Source of the DNA: Pelomyxa schiedti | Taxonomy: Eukaryota; Evosea; Pelobiontida; Pelomyxidae | Direction: 5' to 3' | Assembly: GCA_020536535.1 (NCBI GenBank) | Contig: JAHLWZ010000625.1 | Location: 671-64,670 of the forward strand | Length of the DNA: 64,000 nt | Part shown: positions 30,817-40,838 of the stretch, piece by piece | Numbering within the stretch: the stretch's first letter is position 1 | How the letters are laid out: every line of letters starts with the position of its first letter | Made by a program: the position numbers and the translations under genes | Notes under the pieces: model-generated | The model's input: only the letters and a program-made list of their open reading frames with translations | Databases searched by the model: none | What the model was told of the DNA's origin: nothing

Positions 30817-33050
30817 CTATACGGTCTGGTCAGCCCGGAACTCACGAATGATGACGGGTACAGAGGTAGGTGGCAGCATTCCAAACTCTGTGATGACCAT
30901 GGAAATGCTCTCAATTGGTGTCACATCATACATTAGGTTGAGTATCTTCAAGTTGTCGGGAAGTGTCTTCGCGGGTGTGAGTAGGGAATGGGCAGGAGGA
31001 GGGAAGGGGGATCCTGCTGATGTGGGGGTAACTCCTAAGCGCTGTCTTGGTGGGTATTGGGGTTGGAATGGCTGGGCAAATAGATGGGGGTCATCCAGTT
31101 GATTTTTGCAGAAACTGTCAAGTAGGACACTATCTGAGAATTTGTAGGTCTCACAGCATACAATGAAGGGTACTCGGTAAGCTGTGCAGAGGGAAGCTAT
31201 CATGGCTGTGCCAACCCTGGACATCAAAGAACCGTTACTGTACATGGCAAAGGCACCAACAAGAACCTGTGAATTTTGTGAGAATGCAGCTGACATCCAA
31301 AATAAATCGAAGTTTACCTTTGTCACGCCTCGCATGACATAGGACAACGCACGGGGTAACACGTAGGTGCACTTAAGGCCTTTTACACTCAACTCTCGGG
31401 CCATAGTAAGGCCTTCACACAGTGGCCTACTATCTACTATGACAACACTAAAGTTCTTTCCTAAGCTGTGCGCAGTAAGTAGAATCCGCTTCACTACATG
31501 TGAACTGGCATGTGTGAGAATCACGTCTCCGTTTGCGATTTTCAATACAGCAGTTGACACAATGTTGTCATCAGCCATCAAAATGCGCTTTTGAATAAAA
31601 TCGTCTATACACTCAAGAAGGTATTTGCGCTCCTCTTCCACACTGGCCTAAAAAATGTGTAAATGAGTTTCTCGAGGTAATACGAGTACTTTATCACGAG
31701 CCAGCCCAATGTGTCTCTTTAAATATTTGATTGCATTTCCCATACTTGCTGATATCTGTTCAGAATTGGATAAGTAAAGTGAAACCCGTTCAAAGGTACT
31801 TACAGGACGACAGGAAACCATAAATTTGACCATCAATTTTATTCCTGGTTCTAGTTCGCGGGAAAGTGTGGATGAGTGGACTGGTTGTGGGTAGGTTGAA
31901 ATGACTTTCCGGAATGCTGATAGCATAGCAAGACAGCGTGCATTGGAGCCGAGAATCTATGTCAAATGAGACACCAAAGGAAATTTAAAATGTGGGGTAC
32001 CGAAAAATTAGCATACTTCAGTCCAACATCTATTATCGCAGGAGGAATTGGGGATGTTCCTGAAAAAGGAATGCTGGCAGTAAGAGAACAAGTGTGCTGG
32101 TATTGAGGCAAGTGGCTAAACAATGTAACCTAACAGTGCCAAATTCATCAGGGGAATTTAGAAGGTTTCAAAAGCAACCTGTTCGGCATCCTGCGGAGTT
32201 GTTACCTTCTTGTCAGCTGGTTTTTTGGCGGGTTCGTGCTTTTGCTTTGATGCACTATCCCCGCCACTTTCCACTGCAGGTGATGGTGCCTGAGGAACCT
32301 CCTTTCCAGCCCCTTTTTGCTTTGATTGCTGCTGTCTCTTCTGACCCACTTGTGCACCATCCGGCGATGCTGACTGAGCTGCAGACGCGTCCTGAGCTTG
32401 TTGCTGCTGGCGCTGCTGCTGTTGCTTGGGCTTCGGTTGGGTAACCTTTGGCAACTTTGCCTGCTGTTGCTGTTGCTGCTGCTGCGGGCTCTGTGGAGTC
32501 TCCCCATGCTGTTGCCTTTGCTCTGCACCCTGAGGTTGCCTCGCCTCCGGCGCAACAACAACACAAGCCTCTGCATTTGAGGGTTTTTATTGTTAGTGAC
32601 ATCACTGCAACTGCACAACATTTAAATCGCAGCCACACACCCAAAACAAGCCGACAAACAAAGCATACCATTCGTAGTCGTAACAGATGGGGCCGAGGAA
32701 GCGGCGCCAGTCGCCGCCGCCGCCGCCGCCGCCGTCGTCGTCGTCGTCGCCGTGGGCTGCGGCGTAGCCGGTGCGCTCGGCGTCGTGGCGGAAGCCGCCG
32801 TCGTCGAGGGCGCAGGGGCGGGGGCGGGGCTCGACGCCGTGGTCGTGGTGGCAGTGGCAGTGGCAGTGGTCGTCGCGGCCGCGGCGGCGCCCGAGTCGGC
32901 GGAGGTAGTGGCCGCGGTAGTGGTCGCGGCGGGCGAGGGCGACAGGGACGGGGACGGCGACTGGGGCGACGGCGACGCCGGCGGGTGCATCGGCTTGGGC
33001 AGTTCGGTCCATCCCACCAACGAACTCTTTCTTTCTCGGTTGCCCTTCAT
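30817..33050 (-). CDS. Translation initiation factor eIF2B subunit delta
   Basis: The catalytic-side fold of the eIF2B alpha/beta/delta family is clear in the C-terminal 270 residues: KIANGDVILTHASSHVVKRI, FSVVIVDSRPLCEGLTMARE, GAFAMYSNGSLMSRVGTAMI, VPFIVCCETYKFSDSV and NQLDDPHLF. Upstream exons give AFRKVISTYP and GNAIKYLKRHIG. eIF2B is the GDP-GTP exchange factor for eIF2 and the target of stress control. Start MKGNRERKSSLVGWTEL at 33050. A long Ser/Thr/Ala/Pro run and a Gln-rich, Lys-rich stretch precede the conserved domain, interrupted by an intron of about 105 bp. The disordered N-terminus is typical of delta rather than alpha or beta. An insert in the conserved domain (QPQYPPRQRLG...PPPAHS) is Pro rich. 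Confidence 0.88.
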
Positions 33051-33222
33051 TGTCTTCTACTCGCGGCGGCACAAAGGACCCTGTTCTTCTTGTGTACTTT
33101 TTAATGTGGTTTCTTTTTTTTTCCTTCGCGAATCTAATGGGGGGTGCTGGGGGAAAAAAGGGATTATGAAGAAGAGGCGGTGTAGTATGTTGCAATCATT
33201 TAGTTGAGGGTGTTTTTGGGAG

Positions 33223-35788
33223 TTAGGAGGCCAGCTCTGTGAATTCTTTGGTGAATTTGTGGGGGCAGTGGAGCCAGACTCCAGAGCTGTCATCTCCAGA
33301 AGCTAGTATTAATGTACCTGGCCAGTCCTCACTCGTAACAGTGACAGAGGTTACAGCATCCTGGTGGCACGAAAGAGAAAATAACAGAGGGTCTCCCTTT
33401 CGTAGGTCCCAAATTCTGACCTTGTGTGTGCACTTAGAGTTGCAAACCACCAATTTTAGTAACTTATTTGCGTACTTTGGTGTCCTCACCACCAGTTACT
33501 AGCATGCCGGTACTTGTCCAAAAAGGGTAATTAGCTGGACCTTGTGGCAGGGTCTTTTTCCCGTGATCCCGTTGAGTCTTGGAAAATTGCTGTTCAATAT
33601 CAGCTGGATCCACTTGGAAAAATCACTTTGGGGGGAAAATTGTACATATACATACAGTGGTGCACAAGTACGGAGAGGGGTTTTGATGGGAAGCGAATGT
33701 CGAACACTGGAATTGTATTGTAGGTTTCGCCTGCTATGGCAAGGAAGGTATCGCAATGGCTAATATGACACACATTCAGCATACTCTGAGTACAGAAAGA
33801 TTCCTGGGGTACCTGATAGAGATACCATTCATCTCTGAATGAGCTGTACGAAGAGATGCCACAGACTCATGAGAGCGAAAGTCATAAACAAGTGCCTGGT
33901 GGTCCGCACCTCCAAGGACAAATAGAGGAGAATATCGAAAACTGCAGACACAGGTGGTAGAACGTTGATCGGGCACATATTGTGCATTTTCGGGTCTGCT
34001 GTATGGGAAGTACAGTGCACTTGGTGTTTGAATCTTAAAAAAACCAGAGTTGGTTCTTGAAATTTACTATGAGGATTTACACAGTCTTTATGAGCAACAA
34101 TAAGATTCTCTGAGTAGAGTCCATAACCAAAGGCCATTTCAAAAATCCTTTCCCAGAATTAGTAGTGTAGAGTTTCGTGGCTAGCGCAACTCTTCATGTA
34201 TATCCTTTTCAGCTTGCGGTTCAGTGCCATTATAAATATCCCAAACTGCAACACTACAATAAAATGAGTTCAGCACATGTATTCTTCCTCCCACAAACCG
34301 GTCATCGTTTCCCGCAGAAATAAGTAAGTTTGCTTCTGTGTGGTGGGTCAGGATGCGTGATACGGAGGTTTTGTGCTTCCAAATCCTGTGGTTTGGGGTA
34401 TCAGGGTCAAACCCTAAAACAGATGGGTGACTCCACACATCGGTGATAGGCCACACCTGTGGAGTTCCATTTCAAGGGGAAATAAGGCAATGAGAATTAC
34501 TTTTATTAAACCATCACTCCCTGCAGTTGCAACCAGTGAATTATCACAAGTCACACTGACCTCATTTACGGTCTTGCCCCCATGACTTAGGCTCCGATAT
34601 GTTCCTGTCCACAAGTTGTTCAAAAAAGTACTATATAAAGTCCAAGGTACCATCTTTGAAGTCAAATATAAATGCTTCAGTTGGTTGATCAATACCCTCA
34701 TAAATTGTACCACACCCAACAAGATACAGCCTAGAAGAATTAAAAAGCAGTACAAGGTGGTTTTTCATACTTGTCAGACGGTTTATTGTACAAAAACTTC
34801 AATTCAACAATGGATCCACAGTGAATTTGGGACAAGCTCATTCTTGGAGTGATTTTTTGGTAAACTTGGCAGTATATGTCATGCTGAAACTGAGGTGTCG
34901 GAATTTTCTATTCGAAAAGTAAACTGGAAGCCAGCAGTACATTGATGAAACGACAATCAATGGGGAAAGAATGTATTTACCCCATACTGTGCAGCGAATA
35001 GTGTTTGAGGAGTGGAACTTTGGATAGTTATATTATCACAGAGAGAGTGCCTTTTGCATCTATTTGTATGTACCTACTAACCGTTAGTGCCGATAAGAAA
35101 TGAAAGTGTTACTTGATTATGGAGTTGGATGACACTCTTCAACATGAATATCATTTCTTTTGCTTTATCCTGCAGCTCACGATTTAGATAGCAAGCTGCA
35201 GAAGGAATTGTCACCTCGTCAAAACAGACGTTTTCAGCTACTTGATGAACCTTGTGACTCCAGGATGGCTTTGTATGTTTCTCGAATCTCGACTTGAGAT
35301 ATGACGGCGGGGAAGTATCTGGGGTCACTTTCTTATTCCTAGCAACTGCAACTGGAACTGGAACTGGGGGTTTCCGATGCCGTAGGAGTATGTACGCTGA
35401 ACTGATGAATTGTCAATTGACCTTTTGTAGGCACGGGTATCTCGTGTAGTCTTGTCCTTGGTGGATTTGGAGTTACTGGAGCCTGATTTAGACATAACAG
35501 CGGAATTTGCACAGGAATCAGTGTTGTGGTGTACAGCAGAATGCAATGTTTTGGGTCTGTAATTTGGTTGCACTTGTGGTTGAGGGGCCGCAGGGCTTAT
35601 CAGTGGGTCTTTCTTCGCTATAAGAGCCAGTACCACCTCACACCTGCCGAGAAAACACATGAGCGAGCAGAAAATTGTGGGAGGCCCCACCAGTGCATCG
35701 TAGTGGCAACTTCCACATGTTCTGGTGTAAAATCAGCAATTGGATACAGAGCATTTTCGTAGTGTTTTGCGTTGTCCCTGTCGGTCAT
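33223..35788 (-). CDS. WD40-repeat protein
   Basis: The start MTDRDNAKHYENALYPIADF at 35788 joins across a short intron to CEVVLALIAKKDPL and a Ser/Lys-rich linker (MSKSGSSNSKSTKDKTTRDT). Further exons give YLKSRFEKHTKPSWSHKV and a run of propeller blades: VTCDNSLVATAGSDGLIKV, TEANLLISAGNDDRF...VAVWDI, FVLGGADHQALVYDFRSHES, CDTFLAIAGETYNTIPVFDI, KVRIWDLRKGDPLLF and ILASGDDSSGVWL. It ends TKEFTELAS at 33223. At least six blades are visible, enough for one propeller. WD40 proteins scaffold complexes; I cannot place it in a named family. Confidence 0.75.
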
Positions 35789-36176
35789 CTATGCCCTGGA
35801 TTAGCAATACAATTTGGTTTTTTCGTCTGAAAAACCTAAAGAATTGGCGCTCCGTTGTCTGTGGTGCATCGTGTCTCACCGTTGACACAATTTCCCTGCG
35901 TCTACGAAAAATGTCATCAATGAAGGGGGTAGGACAAGAATTTGGTAAGATCCGTTAACGATTTCTTGTTGACGTTTGTGGTTGGCGGTTCGGGGGTGGC
36001 GGTGGTAGGTAGTACTCGCGGATCTCGGATCTCACCTCACATCTGACACGTCACGTGACCGTGCTGTTGGAGTTGCGGGGATGTTCTTCCCTTCGGGTGT
36101 CCTTTCACTATCAGGCGTGATATGTTATCATCGTGTGTTTCTTCCAACCTTTTTCTTTCTTTTTCTTTATTTTATA
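35789..36176. other. Spacer upstream of the WD40 gene
   Basis: The stretch holds the promoter of the WD40 gene. A minus-strand open frame (FIDDIFRRRREIVSTV...FFRRKNQIVLLIQG) runs just before the ATG but enters a stop frame, so it may be 5' UTR or an unrecognised exon. A palindromic E-box core TCACGTGA lies at 36051-36058. Confidence 0.4.
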
Positions 36177-36600
36177 TTAGGCATGTGCCCACAGCGCAGT
36201 TGTTTCCGTCGATGACATATCAGTGTACAACTCACTCGCTGTAGTATGTATTGATTCTTGTGGTCTTACTGGAGGCTCTCCAATGTAGATTTCCTTACTT
36301 TCAGAACCGTTGTACCCGCACAGGTAATAGTGGCAGTTGCGGCTATGTTTAAACACCATTTCAAAATATGTAGAATGAGCCCCACGCTTGGCATTTTCTT
36401 TTTTTTCTTTTCCCCCAGGGTCTGCTGGAACTCCCAACCCAAGCAGCTCTCCTGCTAAGTAATTACCGATTCTATCGTTCTTCAAACTAATTGATACCGT
36501 AATAGAAGAGGGGGCTGGCCACTTGCCCAAGGCTTTCGGGTGAGCTGTTGGACCCACTTTCATTTGATTGAGCAGGTTCTAACGTCACCACTTACCCATA
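36177..36600 (-). CDS. Small unrecognised protein
   Basis: An ATG at 36600 followed at once by a GTAAGT donor splices to VGPTAHPKALGKWPAPSSI, then VSISLKNDRIGNYLAGELLG. The frame continues through AHSTYFEMVFKHSRNCHYYL and ends TETTALWAHA at 36177. A Lys/Glu-rich stretch in between may be an intron. The product is at most about 125 residues. No domain is recognised. An internal ATG in the second exon could also be used. Confidence 0.45.
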
Positions 36601-36900
36601 AACTAAGTAGCAGCTGAGAAGTTCCGCGGCAGTCCAAATTGGACCCAAATCCAATGGCGGACTTGTACACAAAGGTTAAAGGGAGAGGGAAACGAAACAA
36701 AACAAAACAAAAGTAGCTTCCCCTGAACAAATCGATAGACCTGGGTGGGAATCCCAAGCAGTTCAGTGGAAAAAGTACAATATATTAACATGTTGGGGAA
36801 AAAACAGCAGCTAGAACAAGCTGATGATTCTTTCTTTTTAATCTTTTTCATTTTTTTTTAAAAAAAAGGCACCCACCACGTTTGTTTGTGGTGAGCGCCA

Positions 36901-37683
36901 GCGAGAGACACTTGAGTGAGTGTGCTCGCCGTCGTAAGTTGTTTGGCACTTCGGTGAGTGCCTGTTGTGGTTTGTTGGTTGGTTAGAGCTGCCTACTTGG
37001 GTAGGTAGGTTTGTGCTCGTAGTTTTTAGTTGTAGTTGACACTGCAGTGAGTGTCGTTGGTTTTGTTTGCACAGAGCGACATGCAGTTGTGGGAAGAGAG
37101 CAAGAAGCCGAATGAAGAGGGCGTCTGTAGAAAGAGAGCACCGGTTACAGCCGAGAGCGAGTCAGTCGGTGCCGACAAGACCTCTCGATGGCAAGCAAAA
37201 AAACACATAACAATAGGGTTGAAAAAAAAAACAAGGTTGTGTTTTGTTTTTTTTTTCTTGTTGGTTGGGGGGGGGCCTACTTGGGTAGGTAGGTTTGCCC
37301 CTCTTGTTTTTGACGCTTTGGTGAGCGCCGGTTTTTTGGTTTGGTAGGTTTTGCTCGTTTTCGACACCTCGGTGGGTGTGCTCGTAGTAGTAGTAAGTTG
37401 TTGGTCGAGCCGCCCACTTGGGTAGGTAGGTCTGTGCTCGCCAGTTGTTTGACGCTTTGGTGAGCGCCGGTTTGATTTGAGCCACCTACTGGGGTAGGCA
37501 GGCGGCTGCTCGTGGTTTTTCGAGCCGCTTACGGGGGTAGGTAGGCGGCTGCTCTTGTTTTTGGTTCGAGCCGCCCACTTGGGTAGGTAGGTTGCTCCAA
37601 CCAAAACGAGCCGCCTACTGGGGTAGGTAGGCGGCTGCTCGTGGTTTTTCGAGCCGCCTACGGGGGTAGGTAGGCGGCTGCTC
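36901..37683. repeat. Array of about 14 hairpins with covarying stems
   Basis: Two interleaved types. Short type: an 18-base unit with 6-bp arms and a six-base loop (T/G)(C/T)(G/A)GTG, e.g. GGCACT-TCGGTG-AGTGCC (36945-36962), GACACT-GCAGTG-AGTGTC (37038-37055), GACGCT-TTGGTG-AGCGCC (37312-37329, repeated at 37451-37468), GACACC-TCGGTG-GGTGTG (37363-37380). Long type: outer GAGC/GCTC and inner GCCGCCTAC/GTAGGCGGC arms around a loop like TGGGGTAG, at about 36986, 37271, 37407, 37479, 37522, 37568, 37608 and 37651. Arms change together while loops stay alike, which points to selection for structure or repeated copying of inverted units. A 272-codon minus-strand frame (37844-37026) also crosses the array. 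Confidence 0.75.
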
Positions 37684-37689
37684 GGGGTT

Positions 37690-38597
37690 TGTTCAAACAA
37701 AACACGACAACAACAAAAAAAAAACCACGGGGAGGGGAAAAAGCCCAACACGAAATACCTTGCTTCAATACACACCCGACGCGGACGAACGACACATGTG
37801 TCTCCCACCAAACACCAACTCCAACGCCCCCCCGTCCCACACACGCCGCACCGGCTCTTGTTGCATATTGGTCGAGATCTTGATCTTGTCGGTTGTTGTG
37901 AGTGTTTGGTTTTTTTATAATATTATGACTTTTGATTTTTCTTGTGGCTTTTATACAGAAATATCAATTTGACACGTCGATATTTGCGTACAACTGCGAT
38001 AGAACAAGTCGGAGTAGGGAATAGAAACTCTTTCTTAAAAAAATTTCCAGATCTGAATGAAAGGAGACGAAAGCCTTGGGCAGACACCGATGGTTCTCTG
38101 TTGTTTGGGAGCTCGAAAAAAAGGGTTCTTTGTGTTGTCCAAGGCAAGGCCTTCGGAATGGATACACTACAAGGGATGGGCGCAATCACATTGCAACCCC
38201 TTTCCGATTTATATTGGGATGTGGGATTTTGTGCCATCCTCGTTGCCCTCCAAAAACATCGACTCTTGAAAGAACATAAATTGAGTCCCTGTCATCGATG
38301 GGGAAAAAACAAGAACAACACACGACAAGTAGTCCTTACTTTGAAAATATGGCACTTGGCAGCCTTTCTCGAGGCGGCACATTTGTTCACACATGCACTC
38401 CCAAGTGACTTAACGATCTTAAAGACAACCAACAGCCGGCGCGAAACACCGGCACCAACAGATTCTGTTCGAGATCTTCAGAACATGTCAACGCGTCCAG
38501 CGCGGCCCACCGTAGGGCACGTCTTTTGCCTTTTATTAAATCAAGTACTCTTCGCAATTCCCGTAACTGAACCGGGAAAAGAAAAGGGCAGAGAGAG
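37690..38597. other. Region upstream of the isomerase gene
   Basis: Plus-strand frame 37942-38721 is open for 259 codons and overlaps the start of the isomerase gene in another frame. It has no recognisable domain and no family codon pattern, so I do not call it. An opposing minus-strand frame is equally unsupported. The isomerase promoter should lie here. Confidence 0.35.
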
Positions 38598-39619
38598 ATG
38601 CGATCGTCAGAGCCGGAGGCGCAGGAGACCTACATGGACAAGGAGTACTTGGTGTTGGTTGACGAAAATGATAGATCTACGGGTGGATCAGCTTCGAAGC
38701 GGGAATATATCCAACCTCTGAATCACTTCCGTCTATCACTGTTTTCCTTAACCCCAACGCACGCCACTTAGTGAAAACGAGCGGGGAAGTTGGCATATTG
38801 CACCGTGCTTTCAGCGTGTTCCTTTTTGATTCTCGTATTTGTCATCCCGATCGTTTTTTGCAGGCTTTCTAAACTGTGTGCCAGAGAACCGACTGCTGGT
38901 GCAAAAGAGATCATCTGACAAAATTACTTTTCCGCATCTGTGGGCAAACACTTGTTGTTCTCATCCTCTCACCAATGCTCCAAATGAGACTGAGCCAATT
39001 TTGGGTTTGTTCGGCCACCTCAACCCCAATTGCGCAAGTAGCAGGTGCCAATTTCACCAAAGGAGTCAAGCGAGCAGCCCAAAGAAAACTTGGCCATGAA
39101 CTCGGAATCGCGGCCTCGCAGCTTCCTCTTGACATGTTCCAGGTGGCAACTAAAGTGCACTACTGGGCCAAGTGGAATGAAACATGGGGTGAGAACGAAG
39201 GTATGAAGAGTATAACTTACAATGGCTTAACTGTTTCCTTTTTATTGGTCAAACAGTGGACACTATCCTCATTTGCCAAGGTAACCAGTTTCGCTCAACA
39301 TTTCCGCTTATGTATCCATCTTATAGGGAATGTGGATATGACGCTGAACCCCAGCGAAGTCTCCGATGTGCAATATGTTACCAGAGAGCAACTTTCCTCT
39401 CTTCGCGAATGCACCTGTGTGCCTTTTTCCTTAATACAAGTGGATTTCCTAACCAAATGAACAGGTTCAGGTTCTTCCTGTACTTGCCAAGGCCAGACCA
39501 TTTCCTGCTTCTGTCAACTAACACCATGGTTCGCCCGTATCATTAAAGCCAACCTCCTCTTCAAATGGTGGGACTCACTACACTCCATCACATGTGACAA
39601 CGAAATCCACAGATTGTAA
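38598..39619 (+). CDS. Isopentenyl-diphosphate delta-isomerase, type I
   Basis: Seven exons (38598-38730, 38772-38834, 38864-39004, 39039-39200, 39257-39280, 39327-39416, 39465-39619) sum to 768 nt, 255 residues. The enzyme interconverts IPP and DMAPP in isoprenoid synthesis and is a Nudix-fold, metal-dependent protein. Diagnostic stretches are [42 protein letters not shown], the catalytic Cys in NTCCSHPL, a Nudix-like helix [12 protein letters not shown], the acidic [24 protein letters not shown] and the C-terminal TPWFARI...LLFKWWD. The length is near the eukaryotic norm (about 230-290). No organelle-targeting sequence is obvious. Confidence 0.95.
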
Positions 39620-39684
39620 ACAAAACAGCTTGTACCCAAACTTTTTTTTTACAGAGGTTCTTGTTTTACAAACAAGTGGTACCC

Positions 39685-40504
39685 TCATACCAAAGCAAAC
39701 ACCATTTGGACGTTGACTTCAACACTGAGTGAGCCTGGAGCAATTGGAGGAGTTGTGATGGAATATGCCGAGCTGTAGTCATACTGCACCTTGGTTGTTG
39801 TAGTTGGAGGCTCACTTACAGCCAGGAGATTGCCCAGTGTTTTTTTGCTAAGGGTTGCGAGGTTGGCTGCTTTCACTTGAGCATCGGCTACGGCAAGGGC
39901 CCTTGCTGCTATCAGAGCCTAGGAAAGAGTGTAAATTTGGATACCCAAGAAGTAGCAGTGTACCGGTGAGTAGTCTCTCGACTGGAACTGGACTCCTTGA
40001 ATGCGATTGGCACCGGCAAGTAGCGCAGCTTGTAGAACTTGTGGAAGCAGGGGAATGGGAGAGGTGACGGTCAGCATGTTAGTCATTTGCCACTATAGAA
40101 TGTAGGTTTCAGATTACAGAGGGTGGTATTCCGTACCTCGCTTATAACACCTTCCGAGTTTGTCATGGGATATAAGTTGATGAATGTAGTTTTGAGATCC
40201 GAGTTCGGGATGCCTGCATTAAGCACCGCTTGAATAACAGCCTATAATAATAGAAAAAAGTGGTTATATCGCCAAAAAGCCAAAAAGGGGGAAAAAAAAA
40301 GTAAGGATTGCACACCTGAGAAGTCTTCGAGTTTGTATCCACAACGTCGAAAACACTGGTCCCATTAGTGAAGACACCGATCTCAAAAACGGCAACGTCA
40401 ACAGTACTGTTGGATATCCCAGTACCAATCACCGTGAGTTGGCACCTAGCGAGTGACACAACCAAAGATACAGTAGCCAGAAACACAAGTAACGATGACG
40501 ACAT
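39685..40504 (-). CDS. Secreted SIMPL (DUF541)-domain protein
   Basis: The start MSSSLLVFLATVSLVVSLA at 40504 is a signal peptide. Four exons then give a complete SIMPL fold: LTVIGTGISNSTVDVAVFEI, AVIQAVLNAGIPNSDLKT, WQMTNMLTVTSPIPLLPQVL, ALLAGANRIQGVQFQSRD, ARALAVADAQVKAANLATL, LGNLLAVSE, and the closing APGSLSVEVNVQMVFAL. The family is common in bacteria (periplasmic, for example BP26/YggE) and includes metazoan SIMPL/IRAK1BP1. About 225 residues is the usual length. Introns show it is a resident eukaryotic gene. The biochemical role is unknown. Confidence 0.82.
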
Positions 40505-40838
40505 GGATTCCCTTCAGGTGTGTGCTGTTGTTGTTGTAGGTTGCGTGTTGTCTTGGACTCGTCTATTTACTGTGCGCCGAAGACGGTATAAAAGGACCGT
40601 GGCACCACGCACGCCATGGGAGCCAAAAAATGAAATTATGGGATTCGTCATGGAGTGTGACTTGGCGTCGGGGACTGCACAGTGTTCGGTGTCGTCTTTG
40701 AGGTGATCCACTGAGCAACGAAAAAGTCGGTTCCCAAAAATGGGTGCTGTGTTGGTTGGAATTGAGCAAGTGATTTCTTTTTCCTGAAAGGTACTCCGAA
40801 TAAAAGAAAACTTAAAAGAAAAAAAGCACAAACAAACG

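Noticed and set aside
32448-33104. Plus-strand Arg-rich frame opposite the eIF2B delta N-terminus
   Set aside because: Its composition is the complement of the Ala/Thr/Ser/Pro runs of the real gene and it has no start context or homology.
36901-37683. CRISPR array
   Set aside because: Repeats are not separated by unique spacers of constant length, and the setting is a eukaryotic nuclear genome without cas genes.
37942-38721. Plus-strand 259-codon frame upstream of the isomerase
   Set aside because: It overlaps the isomerase first exon in a different frame; nothing in it resembles a known domain and an opposing frame is equally long.
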